Assembly (NCBI RefSeq): GCF_002583555.1
Contig: NZ_BEGX01000077.1
Span: 196,335-260,334 of the forward strand
Direction of reading: 5' to 3'
Length of the DNA stretch: 64,000 nucleotides
Origin: Pseudonocardia sp. N23
GTDB lineage: Bacteria; Actinomycetota; Actinomycetes; Mycobacteriales; Pseudonocardiaceae
Shown: one piece after another, positions 41,363 through 50,317 of the stretch
How the letters are laid out: every line of letters begins with the position of its first letter
Numbering within the stretch: position 1 is the stretch's first letter
Made by a program: the position numbers and the translations under genes
Notes under the pieces: model-generated
Seen by the model: the letters and a program-made list of their open reading frames with translations, nothing else
Told to the model about the DNA's origin: nothing
Database searches by the model: none

Positions 41363-43480
41363 GTGACCGTGGCGGGCGTCGTCACATCGTCCCGGCCTGG
41401 TAGACACGCACGGGTGAGAGCTCGAAAGGCGCTGGGCAGGCTCGTCGTGATGATCGTCGCGGCAGGCCTCGTGCTCGCCGCGGCGGTGTTCCCCGCCGTC
41501 GGCGGAGCGGGGGCGATGGCGGCCGAGGTCGCGCAGTCGGCGGAGGGCTCGACGAGTGATCTCGAGTCCGGTGTGCTGCCGTCGGCGTCGACCGTGACCG
41601 ATTCGTCGGGAAATCCGATCGCCTATCTCTTCGACCAGTACCGCGTCCCGGTGAATGCGGCACAGATATCACCGGCGATGAAAGCGGCGATCGTCGCGAT
41701 CGAGGACAAGCGCTTCTATCAGCACGGCGGATTCGACCCGCTGGGCGCGGCCCGGGCGTTGGTCAACAACTCGAACGGCGGCGCGACCCAGGGCGCCTCG
41801 ACGCTGACCGAGCAGTACGTGAAGAACTACGACCTCTACGTCGCGGCGACCACCGACGCGCAGCGCAAGGCCGCCGTCGCACCCAGCTACGCGCGCAAGC
41901 TCAAGGAGGCCGAGCTCGCGATCAGCCTCGACCACCGGGTCGGCAAGGACGACATCCTCGCCGACTACCTCAACGTCGTGTACTTCGGCAACGGCGCGTA
42001 CGGCATCGGTGCCGCGGCCCGCACCTACTTCGGGACCACCGCCGACCAGCTCACCGTCCCGCAGGCGGCGCTGCTGGCCGGGATGGTGCAGAGCCCGTCG
42101 GACTACGACCCCGTCGTGCACCCCGATGCCGCGAAGGGGCGCCGGGATGTCGTGATCGGGCAGCTGCGTGACCAGGGGTCGATCACGCCCGACCAGGCAG
42201 GCGCCGCCCTGCAGGCGCCGCTCGGGGTGGTCGGGACCCCGGCCGCCCCCGCGGAGGGGTGCATCGGCGCGGGCGACGCCGGCTTCTTCTGCGCCTACGT
42301 GCTGCAGTACCTCCAGCAGGCGGGCATCACGAACGACCAGCTGGTGTCCGGCGGGTACACGATCAGGACGACGCTCGACCGGGGTGCGCTCGACAAGCTC
42401 AAGGCGGCCGTCGACGGCCAGGTCCCGCCGACGCAGCCGCACGTCGCCGACGTCATCTCCGTCATCACTCCGGGCGCCGACGGGCACCACGTGCTGGCCA
42501 TGGCCGCCAACCGCACGTACGGCAACAAGCCCGGCGAGTCCAGCTACGGGCTGCCCTACGTCCCCGAGAACATGGGCGCGGGCTCGGTCTACAAGATCTT
42601 CACCGCGGCGACGGCGATGGAACAGGGGAAGCTCGGCATCGACACGATCATCGACGTCCCCGCCAGCGGCTACACCTCGCCGATCTACCGCGGGTCGAGC
42701 GGCACGCCGATCCCGGTCCGCAACGACGGAACCTACCCGCCGCAGCTGTCGCTGACCCAGGCGCTGGCCGAGTCGCCGAACACGGCGTTCGTCAAGCTGG
42801 AGGAGACGACGGGCATCCCGCCGGTCGTCGACATGGCCGAGCGCCTGGGGCTCACCTCGCTCGCGACGACACCGGCGACGCGGACGCCGGGGTCGCCGTC
42901 GATCGGTGACGTCGCGAAGTCGCAGCGGCAGGCGTCGTTCACCCTCGGGGTGTCGCCGACGAGCTCGCTGGAGCTGGCGAACGTGATGGCGACGCTGGCG
43001 AGCCACGGCGTGTGGTGCCCGCCGAGCCCGGTGCTGTCGGTGACCGACCGGTCGGGTGCACCGGTCACGGTCACGCAGCCCGCGTGCAAGCAGGTGCTCG
43101 ACCCGGGGATCGCCGACAGCCTGATGAACGCGCTGAGCAAGGACGACCAGGCGGGTGGGACGTCGGCCGCGGCGGCGGGGGCGCAGGGCTGGGACCGGCC
43201 CGTCGCGGCGAAGACGGGGACGACGCAGCAGTACAAGTCGGCGGCGTTCGTCGGGGCGACGCCGCAGATCGCGGGGGCGTCGATCGTGTTCGACGACAGC
43301 AGCTCGCCCCGGCCGATCTGCGACGGCAGCCCGCCCTTCAGCTGCGGGTCGGGCAACATCTACGGCGGCAAGGTGCCCGCCCGGACCTGGTACGGCGGGG
43401 TCGGCGACATCCTCGCCGGGCAGCCGGTGGCGCCGCTGCCGCCGCCGGACCCGCGTTACGTGACGGGCGCCACGCAGTGA
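41363..43480 (+). CDS. Class A penicillin-binding protein
   Basis: About 705 residues. One N-terminal membrane helix (LVVMIVAAGLVLAAAVFPAV). The glycosyltransferase domain has IEDKRFYQHGGFDPLGAARA then QGASTLTEQYVKN. The transpeptidase has SxxK as GSVYKIF near residue 408, SxN as SPN (ALAESPNTAFV), and KTG (KTGTT) near residue 616. It builds and cross-links peptidoglycan. GTG 41363 is listed; GTG 41414 (VRARKALGR) would still keep the helix. Its last 25 bp overlap the convergent regulator gene. Confidence 0.94.
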   Translation: MTVAGVVTSSRPGRHARVRARKALGRLVVMIVAAGLVLAAAVFPAVGGAGAMAAEVAQSAEGSTSDLESGVLPSASTVTDSSGNPIAYLFDQYRVPVNAAQISPAMKAAIVAIEDKRFYQHGGFDPLGAARALVNNSNGGATQGASTLTEQYVKNYDLYVAATTDAQRKAAVAPSYARKLKEAELAISLDHRVGKDDILADYLNVVYFGNGAYGIGAAARTYFGTTADQLTVPQAALLAGMVQSPSDYDPVVHPDAAKGRRDVVIGQLRDQGSITPDQAGAALQAPLGVVGTPAAPAEGCIGAGDAGFFCAYVLQYLQQAGITNDQLVSGGYTIRTTLDRGALDKLKAAVDGQVPPTQPHVADVISVITPGADGHHVLAMAANRTYGNKPGESSYGLPYVPENMGAGSVYKIFTAATAMEQGKLGIDTIIDVPASGYTSPIYRGSSGTPIPVRNDGTYPPQLSLTQALAESPNTAFVKLEETTGIPPVVDMAERLGLTSLATTPATRTPGSPSIGDVAKSQRQASFTLGVSPTSSLELANVMATLASHGVWCPPSPVLSVTDRSGAPVTVTQPACKQVLDPGIADSLMNALSKDDQAGGTSAAAAGAQGWDRPVAAKTGTTQQYKSAAFVGATPQIAGASIVFDDSSSPRPICDGSPPFSCGSGNIYGGKVPARTWYGGVGDILAGQPVAPLPPPDPRYVTGATQ

Positions 43481-44151
43481 CCTGATCCCGGCGCCGGGGG
43501 CGGGACGAGGACGACGCAGCACCGGCCCGGTCCCGGGTCGAGGACGGCGCGTTCGGGCGGCTCGCCGCGGGCATCGAGGACGGCGCGGACCAGGTCGAGA
43601 CTCATTCCGCAGGTCAGGGCCGGGTGATCGGCTGCGAGACGGTGGAACGGGCAGTTGGCCAGTGTGGTCATCGTGGTGCCGGGGCGGGGTTCGAAGCCGA
43701 GTCCGGAGAGCGTTGCGAGGAGGTCGCCGCCGATGTCGTGGGCAGCGCGGTCTCCGGCGGCGGCCGCGGCGGCGCGTACGGCGTCGGCCATCGGGGTGTC
43801 GTGGGTGAGGTTGTCCTCGGCCGCGGCGGCGAGCACCGCCGCGGCGAGTGCGTAGCGACGTTCGGGCAGGGTGACGTCGAACTCGCGGGGTGAGCGGCGG
43901 TAGAGCTTGGCGGGGCGGCCCGCGCCGGGGCCGCGGCGGGTGCCGAGCCGGCGGAACTCGGTGACGAGCAGGCCGTCGTCGACGAGCCGGTCGAGGTGGA
44001 ACTTCGCGGTGTGCCGGGCGAGCCCGGTCGCGGTGGCGGCCTGGTTGCGGCTGACGGCGTCGGCCTGGGCCACGACGTAGCCGTAGAGGGTGCGGCGTTG
44101 CGGCTCGGCGAGCGCGCTGACGCTCTCGATCTGGGCGACCAGGTCGGTCAT
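43456..44151 (-). CDS. ArsR-like winged-helix regulator
   Basis: A 231-residue regulator. The winged helix is near the N-terminus: LAEPQRRTLYGYVVAQADAV then NQAATATGLARHTAKFHLDR. The C-terminal domain ends in NCPFHRLAADHPALTCGMSL and GPGRCCVVLV, giving several cysteines and histidines that could bind a metal or cluster, as in iron-sulfur SufR-like regulators. AAGGAGG lies before ATG 44151. It is divergent from folE and may control it. Its last codons lie inside the end of the PBP gene. Confidence 0.85.
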   Translation of the reverse strand: MTDLVAQIESVSALAEPQRRTLYGYVVAQADAVSRNQAATATGLARHTAKFHLDRLVDDGLLVTEFRRLGTRRGPGAGRPAKLYRRSPREFDVTLPERRYALAAAVLAAAAEDNLTHDTPMADAVRAAAAAAGDRAAHDIGGDLLATLSGLGFEPRPGTTMTTLANCPFHRLAADHPALTCGMSLDLVRAVLDARGEPPERAVLDPGPGRCCVVLVPPPAPGSGHCVAPVT

Positions 44152-44182
44152 GCGCGCGACCTCCTTCTAACGGACACTGACA

Positions 44183-44212
44183 TTGACATTAGAGGGAGCG
44201 GGCCTCTAGCGT
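44183..44212 (+). promoter_or_regulatory. Probable folE promoter, TTGACA-N18-TAGCGT
   Basis: TTGACA at 44183-44188 is a perfect -35 hexamer, with TAGCGT at 44207-44212 as a -10. It overlaps TGACATTGACAT direct repeats and a TCTAA/TTAGA inverted pair (44166-44170, 44189-44193), likely the target of the divergent ArsR-like regulator. The leader before the folE GTG would be about 50 bases. Confidence 0.5.
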
Positions 44213-44271
44213 CCAGTGTCGTGTCCGTCGGAAGCCGGACCGCTGCGTGACGACCGGACTCCGGAGGATTC

Positions 44272-44910
44272 GTGCCGACTCCCGACATCGCCCTGGCCGA
44301 CGCGGTCGTGCGGCCGCTGCGCGTCACCGCGCCCGAGTCCGGTGTGGACCTCGCGCGCGCCGAGCGCGCCGCCCGTGAGTTCCTCACCGCCCTCGGCGTC
44401 CCCACCGACGGGGAGGCCACCGCGGGCACGCCCGGACGGATGGCCCGCGCCTACGCCGAGATGCTCGCCCCGCGTCCGTTCGACCTCACGACCTTCGAGA
44501 ACGACGAGGGCTACGACGAGCTCGTCCTCGCCCGGCGGATCCCCGTCGCGTCGGTGTGCGAGCACCACATGCTGCCGTTCGTCGGGGTCGCGCACGTCGG
44601 CTACCTGCCCGGCGGGCGCATCCTCGGCCTGTCCAAGCTCGCCCGCGTCGTCGAGCTGTTCGCCCGCCGCCCGCAGGTGCAGGAACGGCTCACCAAGCAG
44701 GTCGCCGACTGGCTCGACGAGCACCTCGCGCCCCGCGGCGTCGGCGTGGTCGTCGAGGCCGAGCACATGTGCATGTCGCTGCGCGGCGTCCGCAGTGAGG
44801 GGACGAGCACGATCACGTCGACGCTGCTCGGGAGCCTGCGGGAGGACCCGCGCTCGCGCGCCGAGTTCCTCGCGCTGACGATGCCGCGACCGGGCGGCGT
44901 CGCGGGCTGA
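44272..44910 (+). CDS. folE: GTP cyclohydrolase I
   Basis: FolE opens GTP to 7,8-dihydroneopterin triphosphate, the first step of folate/pterin synthesis. The 212-residue protein has SVCEHHMLPFVGVAHVGYLP (zinc C and H), LGLSKLARVVELFARRPQVQ (catalytic region) and VVVEAEHMCMSLRGVR (second zinc cysteine). GTG 44272 has GGAGG at good spacing. It stands apart from other folate genes here, consistent with a second, regulated copy. Confidence 0.96.
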   Translation: MPTPDIALADAVVRPLRVTAPESGVDLARAERAAREFLTALGVPTDGEATAGTPGRMARAYAEMLAPRPFDLTTFENDEGYDELVLARRIPVASVCEHHMLPFVGVAHVGYLPGGRILGLSKLARVVELFARRPQVQERLTKQVADWLDEHLAPRGVGVVVEAEHMCMSLRGVRSEGTSTITSTLLGSLREDPRSRAEFLALTMPRPGGVAG

Positions 44911-45069
44911 GCGGCCGACGCCCCCCCCGCCCGCCGGGTCCGACACGAGCCCGGTTGCGCCATGGTCGAGCCGGGCCGGCGACCGGCTCGGGGGTGGATG
45001 GCACCGGGCGCCGTGGTGGCATCGCGCGCGGTCTGTCTACCCTCGCGTGTCCGGACGGGAGGGGGCGCG

Positions 45070-45909
45070 GTGGCGGAGCGGCACGAGTCCGTCGTCGAGG
45101 AACAGATCCGGCTCGCGGCCGAGCGTGGCGCGTTCGACGACCTGCCCGGCAAGGGCAAGCCGCTGCGCCTCGACGGCCCCGACGACGACGCCTGGTGGGT
45201 CCGCGGCTGGATCGAGCGCGAGGGTCTGTCCGGCGACGCCCTGCTGCCGACGTCGCTGCTGCTGCGCAAGGAGATCCAGCAGCTGCCCGTCACGGTCGCG
45301 GGACTGGGTGAGGAGGCGCAGGTCCGGGCGACCGTGTCCGACCTGAACCGGAGGATCGCCGCGTGGCTGCTCGCGCCGACGCCGCCGCAGGTGCCGTTGG
45401 CGCCCGTGCGCGCCGACGACGTCGTCGCGGCCTGGTGGCAGGCGCGGGAGAGATCACAGAACGAAGTTCGACACCCGGTAGAAGGTGTTGGGTCGGCGTC
45501 GGGCACAGTGGTGCAGACCGCTGCAGACCCCGAGCCAGGAGCCGCGTCCGTGACCTCCCCGACCTCGCCCTCGATCCTGTCCGGTCCCGCCCGCGCCTTC
45601 CGTGCGGTCGCGATCGCGGAGGCCTGTTCCTGGACCGGCCTGCTCATCGGCATGTTCTTCAAGTACGTCGTCGTGTTCGACGACATCGGCGTGAAGATCT
45701 TCGGCCCGATCCACGGCGCGCTGTTCGTCGCTTACCTGGTGGTCACGCTCGTCGCGGCCCGCCGCCTCGGCTGGACCCTGCGCACGACGCTGCTCGCGCT
45801 CGTCGCGAGCATCCCGCCGCTGTTCACGCTGTGGTTCGAACGCTGGGCGCTGCGCACAGGGCGCCTCCACGGCGCCGGCACCGCGACCACGGGCGGCGCC
45901 ACGGCCTGA
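45070..45909 (+). CDS. In-frame fusion of DUF1992 and DUF3817 domains
   Basis: One open frame of 279 residues. Residues 1-130 match DUF1992 (DnaJ-C28-like): HESVVEEQIRLAAERGAFDD then LPGKGKPLRLD and WVRGWIEREGLSGDALLPTS. Residues about 170-270 match DUF3817, with helices around ACSWTGLLIGMFFKYVVV and FGPIHGALFVAYLVVTLVAA. The linker (about residues 135-160) is lower in GC and looks like a former intergenic region. GTG 45550, with AGGAG upstream, could start the DUF3817 part alone. Either a true fusion or two proteins made from one frame. Confidence 0.75.
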   Translation: MAERHESVVEEQIRLAAERGAFDDLPGKGKPLRLDGPDDDAWWVRGWIEREGLSGDALLPTSLLLRKEIQQLPVTVAGLGEEAQVRATVSDLNRRIAAWLLAPTPPQVPLAPVRADDVVAAWWQARERSQNEVRHPVEGVGSASGTVVQTAADPEPGAASVTSPTSPSILSGPARAFRAVAIAEACSWTGLLIGMFFKYVVVFDDIGVKIFGPIHGALFVAYLVVTLVAARRLGWTLRTTLLALVASIPPLFTLWFERWALRTGRLHGAGTATTGGATA

Positions 45910-45916
45910 GCCCCGG

Positions 45917-46792
45917 TCACGGCTGTTCGGCGGCGGGTGCGGCCAGTACCTGGTAGACGGGCCGCAGCAGGTCGACGACCTGTGCGCCGCGGACGGTGAT
46001 CGCGAACGGCGGGACCTGGTCGAGCAGTGCGTCCGGGGCTGTCGGCACCGGGACGACGCGGCGTGCGTCGTCGAGGCCGGGCCCGGCGGTGAAGAACTCG
46101 CCGAGAAGGTCGGTCAGCGGGGGCGCCGACGGCTCCTCGGCGTCGCCCGCGCCCGGACCGGGCCGGGCCTCTGCCGCCACGGCGCGGCGCTCGCGCAGGT
46201 TGGCCAGCAGCGTCTCCCGGTCGCGCCCCCGCAGGACGAGGACCTCGAACGGGTCGGCGTCGAAACGCTCGGCGAGCAGGTAGAACACCGCTGCCAGGTG
46301 CTTGCACGGCACCGCGTGGTCGGGACACGTGCAGTCCATGACCAGGTCGCGGGCGTCAGCCGGGAACAGTGCCAGGCCGAGCGAGGCGAACAGCCCTTCG
46401 ATCTCGGGCGGCATCGACCCGGCGAGCAGGGCGGCCGCGTACCAGGCGTCGGCGGCCAGGGCCTCCTCGACGCGGGTCCACTCGGGCTTGCCGTAGGTCG
46501 TGATGCCGATCCGTACCCGGTAGGGCTGCTCCCGGCTGCCCTGCACCCTCGCCGTGATCGATCCGGGATCGAGCCGCAGCTCCAGGGTCTGCCCGGCGCG
46601 GGCGTAGCTGCGTCCGCGGGCCATCCGCCCGCCGGCCATGACCTGTTCGAGGACCTCCAGGAACCGCGCCGACCACCACGTGCGGGCGACGGCACCACGC
46701 GTCGCATGGATCTGGATGCCGCCTGCGACCTTGCGCGGCTTCCCGCCGGACTCGGCGTCGCGCCACCAGAACGGGTCGGGCTCACGCGCCAC
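45917..46792 (-). CDS. SWIM zinc-finger protein
   Basis: A 291-residue protein with a SWIM zinc finger, VMDCTCPDHAVPCKHLAAVF (CxC...CxH). N-terminal FWWRDAESGGKPRKVAGGIQ and the following RTWWSARFLEVLEQVMAGGR are typical of SWIM proteins encoded beside SNF2 helicases. GTG 46792 overlaps the helicase gene by 11 bp and has GGAGGT before it. The pair probably acts on DNA together; the exact role is not established. Confidence 0.9.
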   Translation of the reverse strand: MAREPDPFWWRDAESGGKPRKVAGGIQIHATRGAVARTWWSARFLEVLEQVMAGGRMARGRSYARAGQTLELRLDPGSITARVQGSREQPYRVRIGITTYGKPEWTRVEEALAADAWYAAALLAGSMPPEIEGLFASLGLALFPADARDLVMDCTCPDHAVPCKHLAAVFYLLAERFDADPFEVLVLRGRDRETLLANLRERRAVAAEARPGPGAGDAEEPSAPPLTDLLGEFFTAGPGLDDARRVVPVPTAPDALLDQVPPFAITVRGAQVVDLLRPVYQVLAAPAAEQP

Positions 46793-49700
46793 GGGGCACC
46801 TCCCCGGCCGCGTCGGCGGACCCATCGTCGGCCGGTACGTCCTCGGCGAGCGCCTCGCCGCCCAGGGCGAAGACCTCGCGCAGCTGCGCCGTCGAGAGTT
46901 CGGCAAGATCGCCGACCCAGTTCTCACCGTCGCCGATCACCTTGCCCGACAACGCCTTCTTCGACGTGATCAGGTCGTCGATGCGTTCCTCGACGGTGCC
47001 CCGGCACACCAGCGTGCGGACCTGTACGTTGCGCCGTTGCCCGATGCGGAACGCCCGGTCGGTGGCCTGGTTCTCCACCGCCGGGTTCCACCACCGGTCG
47101 AGGTGCACGACGTGTGACGCCGCCGTGAGGGTCAGCCCGGTGCCGCCCGCCTTGAGCGAGAGCAGGAAGATCGACGGCCCGTCGGCGGACTGGAAGCGGG
47201 CCACCATCTCGTCGCGGCGCTTCTTCGGGGTGCCACCGTGCAGGTAGAGGATCTCCTGGTCGAACCGTGCCGACAGGTGTGGCACCAGCATCGAGGCGAA
47301 CTCTGCGTACTGGGTGAAGCACAGCACCTTGTCGCCCTCGGCGACGATCGTCTCGAGGATCTCCTCCAGCCGTGCCACCTTGCCCGAGCGCCTGCCGATG
47401 GGGGAGCCGTCGTGCAGCAGCTGCGCCGGGTGGTTGCACACCTGCTTGAGCTTGGCCATCGCGGCGAGGACGTTGCCGCGGCGCGCGATGCCGTCGCTGC
47501 CCTCGATGCGTTCCAGCATGTCGTCGACCACCGTGCGGTACAGCGACGCCTGCTCGCGGGTGAGCCGGTAGTACTGGGTGATCTCGATCTTCTCCGGCAG
47601 GTCGTCGATGACGCTCGCGTCGGTCTTGACCCGGCGCAGCAGGTACGGGCGCACGATGCGGCGCAACAGCGCGGCGGCCTCGTCGTCGCCGTAGCGCTCG
47701 ACCGGGATCGCGAAGCGCTGCCGGAAGCGTTCCGGGCTGCCGAGCATGCCGGGGTTGAGGAAGTCCATGACCGACCACAGCTCGGCCAGCCGGTTCTCCA
47801 TCGGGGTGCCGGTGAGCGCGATCCGGTGCCCCGCCCGGAGCCGGCGGACCGCGCGGGACGACGCGGCGAGGCTGTTCTTGACCATCTGTGCCTCGTCGAG
47901 GACGACGCGGTGCCACTCGAAGGGTTCGAGCAGGTCGGCGTCGCGCACGACGGTGCCGTAGGTGGTGACGACGAGATCGGCCCCGGCCGCGGCCGCGGTG
48001 AACTCGGCGCCCGACGATCGGTCGGCGCCGTGGTGGACCAGCACCCGCAGCCTGGGCGCGAACCGGGCGGCCTCCCGTTCCCACGTCCCGACCAGCGACA
48101 TCGGGCAGACGAGCAGCGTCGGCCCGTGGGGATCGTCGTCCCGTTCGGCCGCTTCGAGCGCCAGCAGCTGCACGGTCTTGCCCAGACCCATGTCGTCGGC
48201 CAGGCAGGCACCCAGGCCGAGGCGGGCGAGGAACGCGAGCCACGAGACGCCGCGTCGCTGGTAGGGGCGCAGCGTCGCGGTGAACCACGACGGCGGCTCG
48301 ACGGGGGCGAGGGTGTGCTCGGCCGACCCGTCGAGCAGGTCGCCCAGCCAGCCGGTGGCGTCGACCCCGACGACCGGCAGCGGCACGTCGGCCGGTGGCG
48401 CCGCGGCCATCGCGACGACCTCCCCGGCCGTCGGGCGGCGGCGGTTCGCGTTGCGGCGCATGAACTCCAGGCCGGTGCGCAGCTGGTCGGGGTCGATCGT
48501 CACCCACTGCCCGCGCAGCCGCACCAGAGGCGCCTTCGCTGCGACGAGCTCGGCGATCTCGTCCTCGTCGAGCACGTCGTCGCCGACGGCGAGGTGCCAC
48601 CGGAACGCCGCCAGCTCCTCGCGGCCCAGTCCGCCTCGGGTGACGACACCCGGCGCCGCCGTGGAGCTCGCCGACAGCCGCAGCCCGAGCCGCCGTGACC
48701 CGTCCCAGCCGGCGGGCAGCTCGACGTCGAACCCCTCGGCCAGCAACCGGCCCGCGACATCGGTGAGGAACTCCGCCGCCCCGTCGACGTCCAGCGGCAG
48801 CATCTCCGGGCACGCCGAGCGCAGCGCCCGGGTGAGTCGCGGGTAGACGAGTGCGGCGCGGCCCAGCTCGGCCAGCAGCAGCTCCTGCGGCTCGCCGATC
48901 ATGCGGGCGAGCCCCGGGCCGGTGCCGTCCCAGATCCGGGTGGCGGACACGAGCAGGCTCGGGTCCTCGGTGGAGCGCAGCGCGAACTGCAGCTCCCAGC
49001 GGGTGCCGTCGCCGGTCTGGTCGGCGCTCGGCGAGTCGGGGTCGGCCGGGTCGTCGAGGACCTCGACCTCTGCGAGCCGGAACGACGCCCGCGCGGGTCC
49101 GGCCACCTCCGCGCCCACGTCGTCCCAGGCGGCGACGGCGCGGGCCAGCTCGTCGAGCTCCGGGCGCCCCACCCCGGCGGCACCGCCGACGCGGTCGTCG
49201 GCCGTGACCAGGGCGGCGAGCCAGGCCTCGGTGGCGGGAGTGACGGCGGGGGCCCGGCCCCGGCGCGGGGGGACCACGTCGACAGGCTCGTCGGCGCGGG
49301 CCAGCCGGTCGCGGACCGCGGCGTCGGCCAGGGTGGCCACGGCGTCGGTGACCAGGGCGTGCGGCTCGTGCCCGCGGAAGTCGGGCGGGGCGCCCGGCGC
49401 CGACCGGGGCCGGCGTTCGGCGCGGCCCACCGGCGGGACGGCGGCGACCAGGCTGTCGAAGGCCACCGCGTCGAGACCCTGGACGACGGGACGCCAGCGG
49501 GCACGCGGCGCGTCGGCGCCGGCATGGACCAGGGCGGGCAGGACCCGGCCACGAGCGGCGAGGCCCTCGGCGAGATCGAGGACCGCGCGCAGATGGGCCA
49601 CCGACGAGCCGTAGCGCACCGCCGGATCGGGATCGCGCAGCTCCGCCGCGTCCACGAGCAGCGCCGGGACTGTCCAGGCCAGCAGCTCGGGCGCGGTACG

Positions 49701-49952
49701 CGGCCGGCGGACCGGACCGGTGCGGACGAGCTCGGGGGAGGACAACGGCCCCGTGGGCCGACCGGGTAACAGCAGGACGAGCGGCGCCGCCTTGCCGGGG
49801 TGCAGCGCGGCGAGCTCCCCGGAGGGCACCGCGAACGGGTGCGGCCGCGCGGTGCGCAGCGAGCGGGCAGTCGTGGTCGCGGGGCGCTCGCCGTCCTCGG
49901 CCCACAGCAGCACGCCCCGGCCGGGGGACCACAGGGCATGGACGACGAGCAC
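46782..49952 (-). CDS. SNF2-family DEAD/DEAH-box helicase
   Basis: A 1056-residue SNF2 protein. The C-terminal half has the ATPase lobes: motif I LADDMGLGKTVQ, motif II VVLDEAQMVKN, motif III ALTGTPMENRLAELWS, motif IV-like KVLCFTQYAEFASMLV, motif V LKAGGTGLTLT and motif VI DRAFRIGQRRNVQVR. The N-terminal half matches the SNF2-associated region (DUF3670 type). It translocates on double-stranded DNA using ATP. GTG 49952 is the start. It forms an operon with the SWIM protein. Confidence 0.94.
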   Translation of the reverse strand: MLVVHALWSPGRGVLLWAEDGERPATTTARSLRTARPHPFAVPSGELAALHPGKAAPLVLLLPGRPTGPLSSPELVRTGPVRRPRTAPELLAWTVPALLVDAAELRDPDPAVRYGSSVAHLRAVLDLAEGLAARGRVLPALVHAGADAPRARWRPVVQGLDAVAFDSLVAAVPPVGRAERRPRSAPGAPPDFRGHEPHALVTDAVATLADAAVRDRLARADEPVDVVPPRRGRAPAVTPATEAWLAALVTADDRVGGAAGVGRPELDELARAVAAWDDVGAEVAGPARASFRLAEVEVLDDPADPDSPSADQTGDGTRWELQFALRSTEDPSLLVSATRIWDGTGPGLARMIGEPQELLLAELGRAALVYPRLTRALRSACPEMLPLDVDGAAEFLTDVAGRLLAEGFDVELPAGWDGSRRLGLRLSASSTAAPGVVTRGGLGREELAAFRWHLAVGDDVLDEDEIAELVAAKAPLVRLRGQWVTIDPDQLRTGLEFMRRNANRRRPTAGEVVAMAAAPPADVPLPVVGVDATGWLGDLLDGSAEHTLAPVEPPSWFTATLRPYQRRGVSWLAFLARLGLGACLADDMGLGKTVQLLALEAAERDDDPHGPTLLVCPMSLVGTWEREAARFAPRLRVLVHHGADRSSGAEFTAAAAGADLVVTTYGTVVRDADLLEPFEWHRVVLDEAQMVKNSLAASSRAVRRLRAGHRIALTGTPMENRLAELWSVMDFLNPGMLGSPERFRQRFAIPVERYGDDEAAALLRRIVRPYLLRRVKTDASVIDDLPEKIEITQYYRLTREQASLYRTVVDDMLERIEGSDGIARRGNVLAAMAKLKQVCNHPAQLLHDGSPIGRRSGKVARLEEILETIVAEGDKVLCFTQYAEFASMLVPHLSARFDQEILYLHGGTPKKRRDEMVARFQSADGPSIFLLSLKAGGTGLTLTAASHVVHLDRWWNPAVENQATDRAFRIGQRRNVQVRTLVCRGTVEERIDDLITSKKALSGKVIGDGENWVGDLAELSTAQLREVFALGGEALAEDVPADDGSADAAGEVPRGA

Positions 49953-50002
49953 CCCGACAGGCTACGACGGACCGCCGACGATCTCCGGTACGAGCCCCGG
50001 TC

Positions 50003-50042
50003 GTGAGTGGCGATGGCCGCTGCAGCGACCATCGCCACTCAC
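50003..50042. terminator. 40-bp near-perfect palindrome at the GNAT stop codon
   Basis: GTGAGTGGCGATGG (50003-50016) pairs with CCATCGCCACTCAC (50029-50042), and the centre contains CGCTGCAGCG, itself a palindrome, so 19 of 20 positions pair. The GNAT stop codon (50039-50041) is inside the right arm. It could end the pirin-GNAT transcript or be a repetitive extragenic palindrome. Confidence 0.7.
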
Positions 50043-50317
50043 AGGAGGTCGGCGTACTCCGGGTGCTTCTCGATCCAGCTCTTGACGAACGGGCAGTCCG
50101 GGCTGACCCGCAGGCCGCGGGCCCGGGCGGCGTCCAGGGCGCCGCGGGCCAGCGCCCCGCCGAGGCCGCGGCCGCCGAAGCGGTCCTCGACCTCGGTGTG
50201 GGTGAAGACCATGACGCCGTCGTGGAGCCGGTAGTGCGCCCTCCCGGCGACCTCGTCGTCGACCAGGATCTCGAACCGCGAGCGGCCCGGGCGGTCGACG
50301 ACGACGGGATCGGTCAC
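50039..50317 (-). CDS. GNAT-type N-acetyltransferase (small, YidJ-like)
   Basis: A 92-residue protein: FEILVDDEVAGRAHYRLHDG then VFTHTEVEDRFGGRGLGGAL with the R/GxxGxG/A acetyl-CoA loop, and SPDCPFVKSWIEKHPEYADL. This is the short GCN5-like family (COG2388 type). GTG 50317 overlaps the pirin stop as GTGA. Its stop codon sits in the 40-bp palindrome. Substrate unknown. Confidence 0.9.
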   Translation of the reverse strand: MTDPVVVDRPGRSRFEILVDDEVAGRAHYRLHDGVMVFTHTEVEDRFGGRGLGGALARGALDAARARGLRVSPDCPFVKSWIEKHPEYADLL

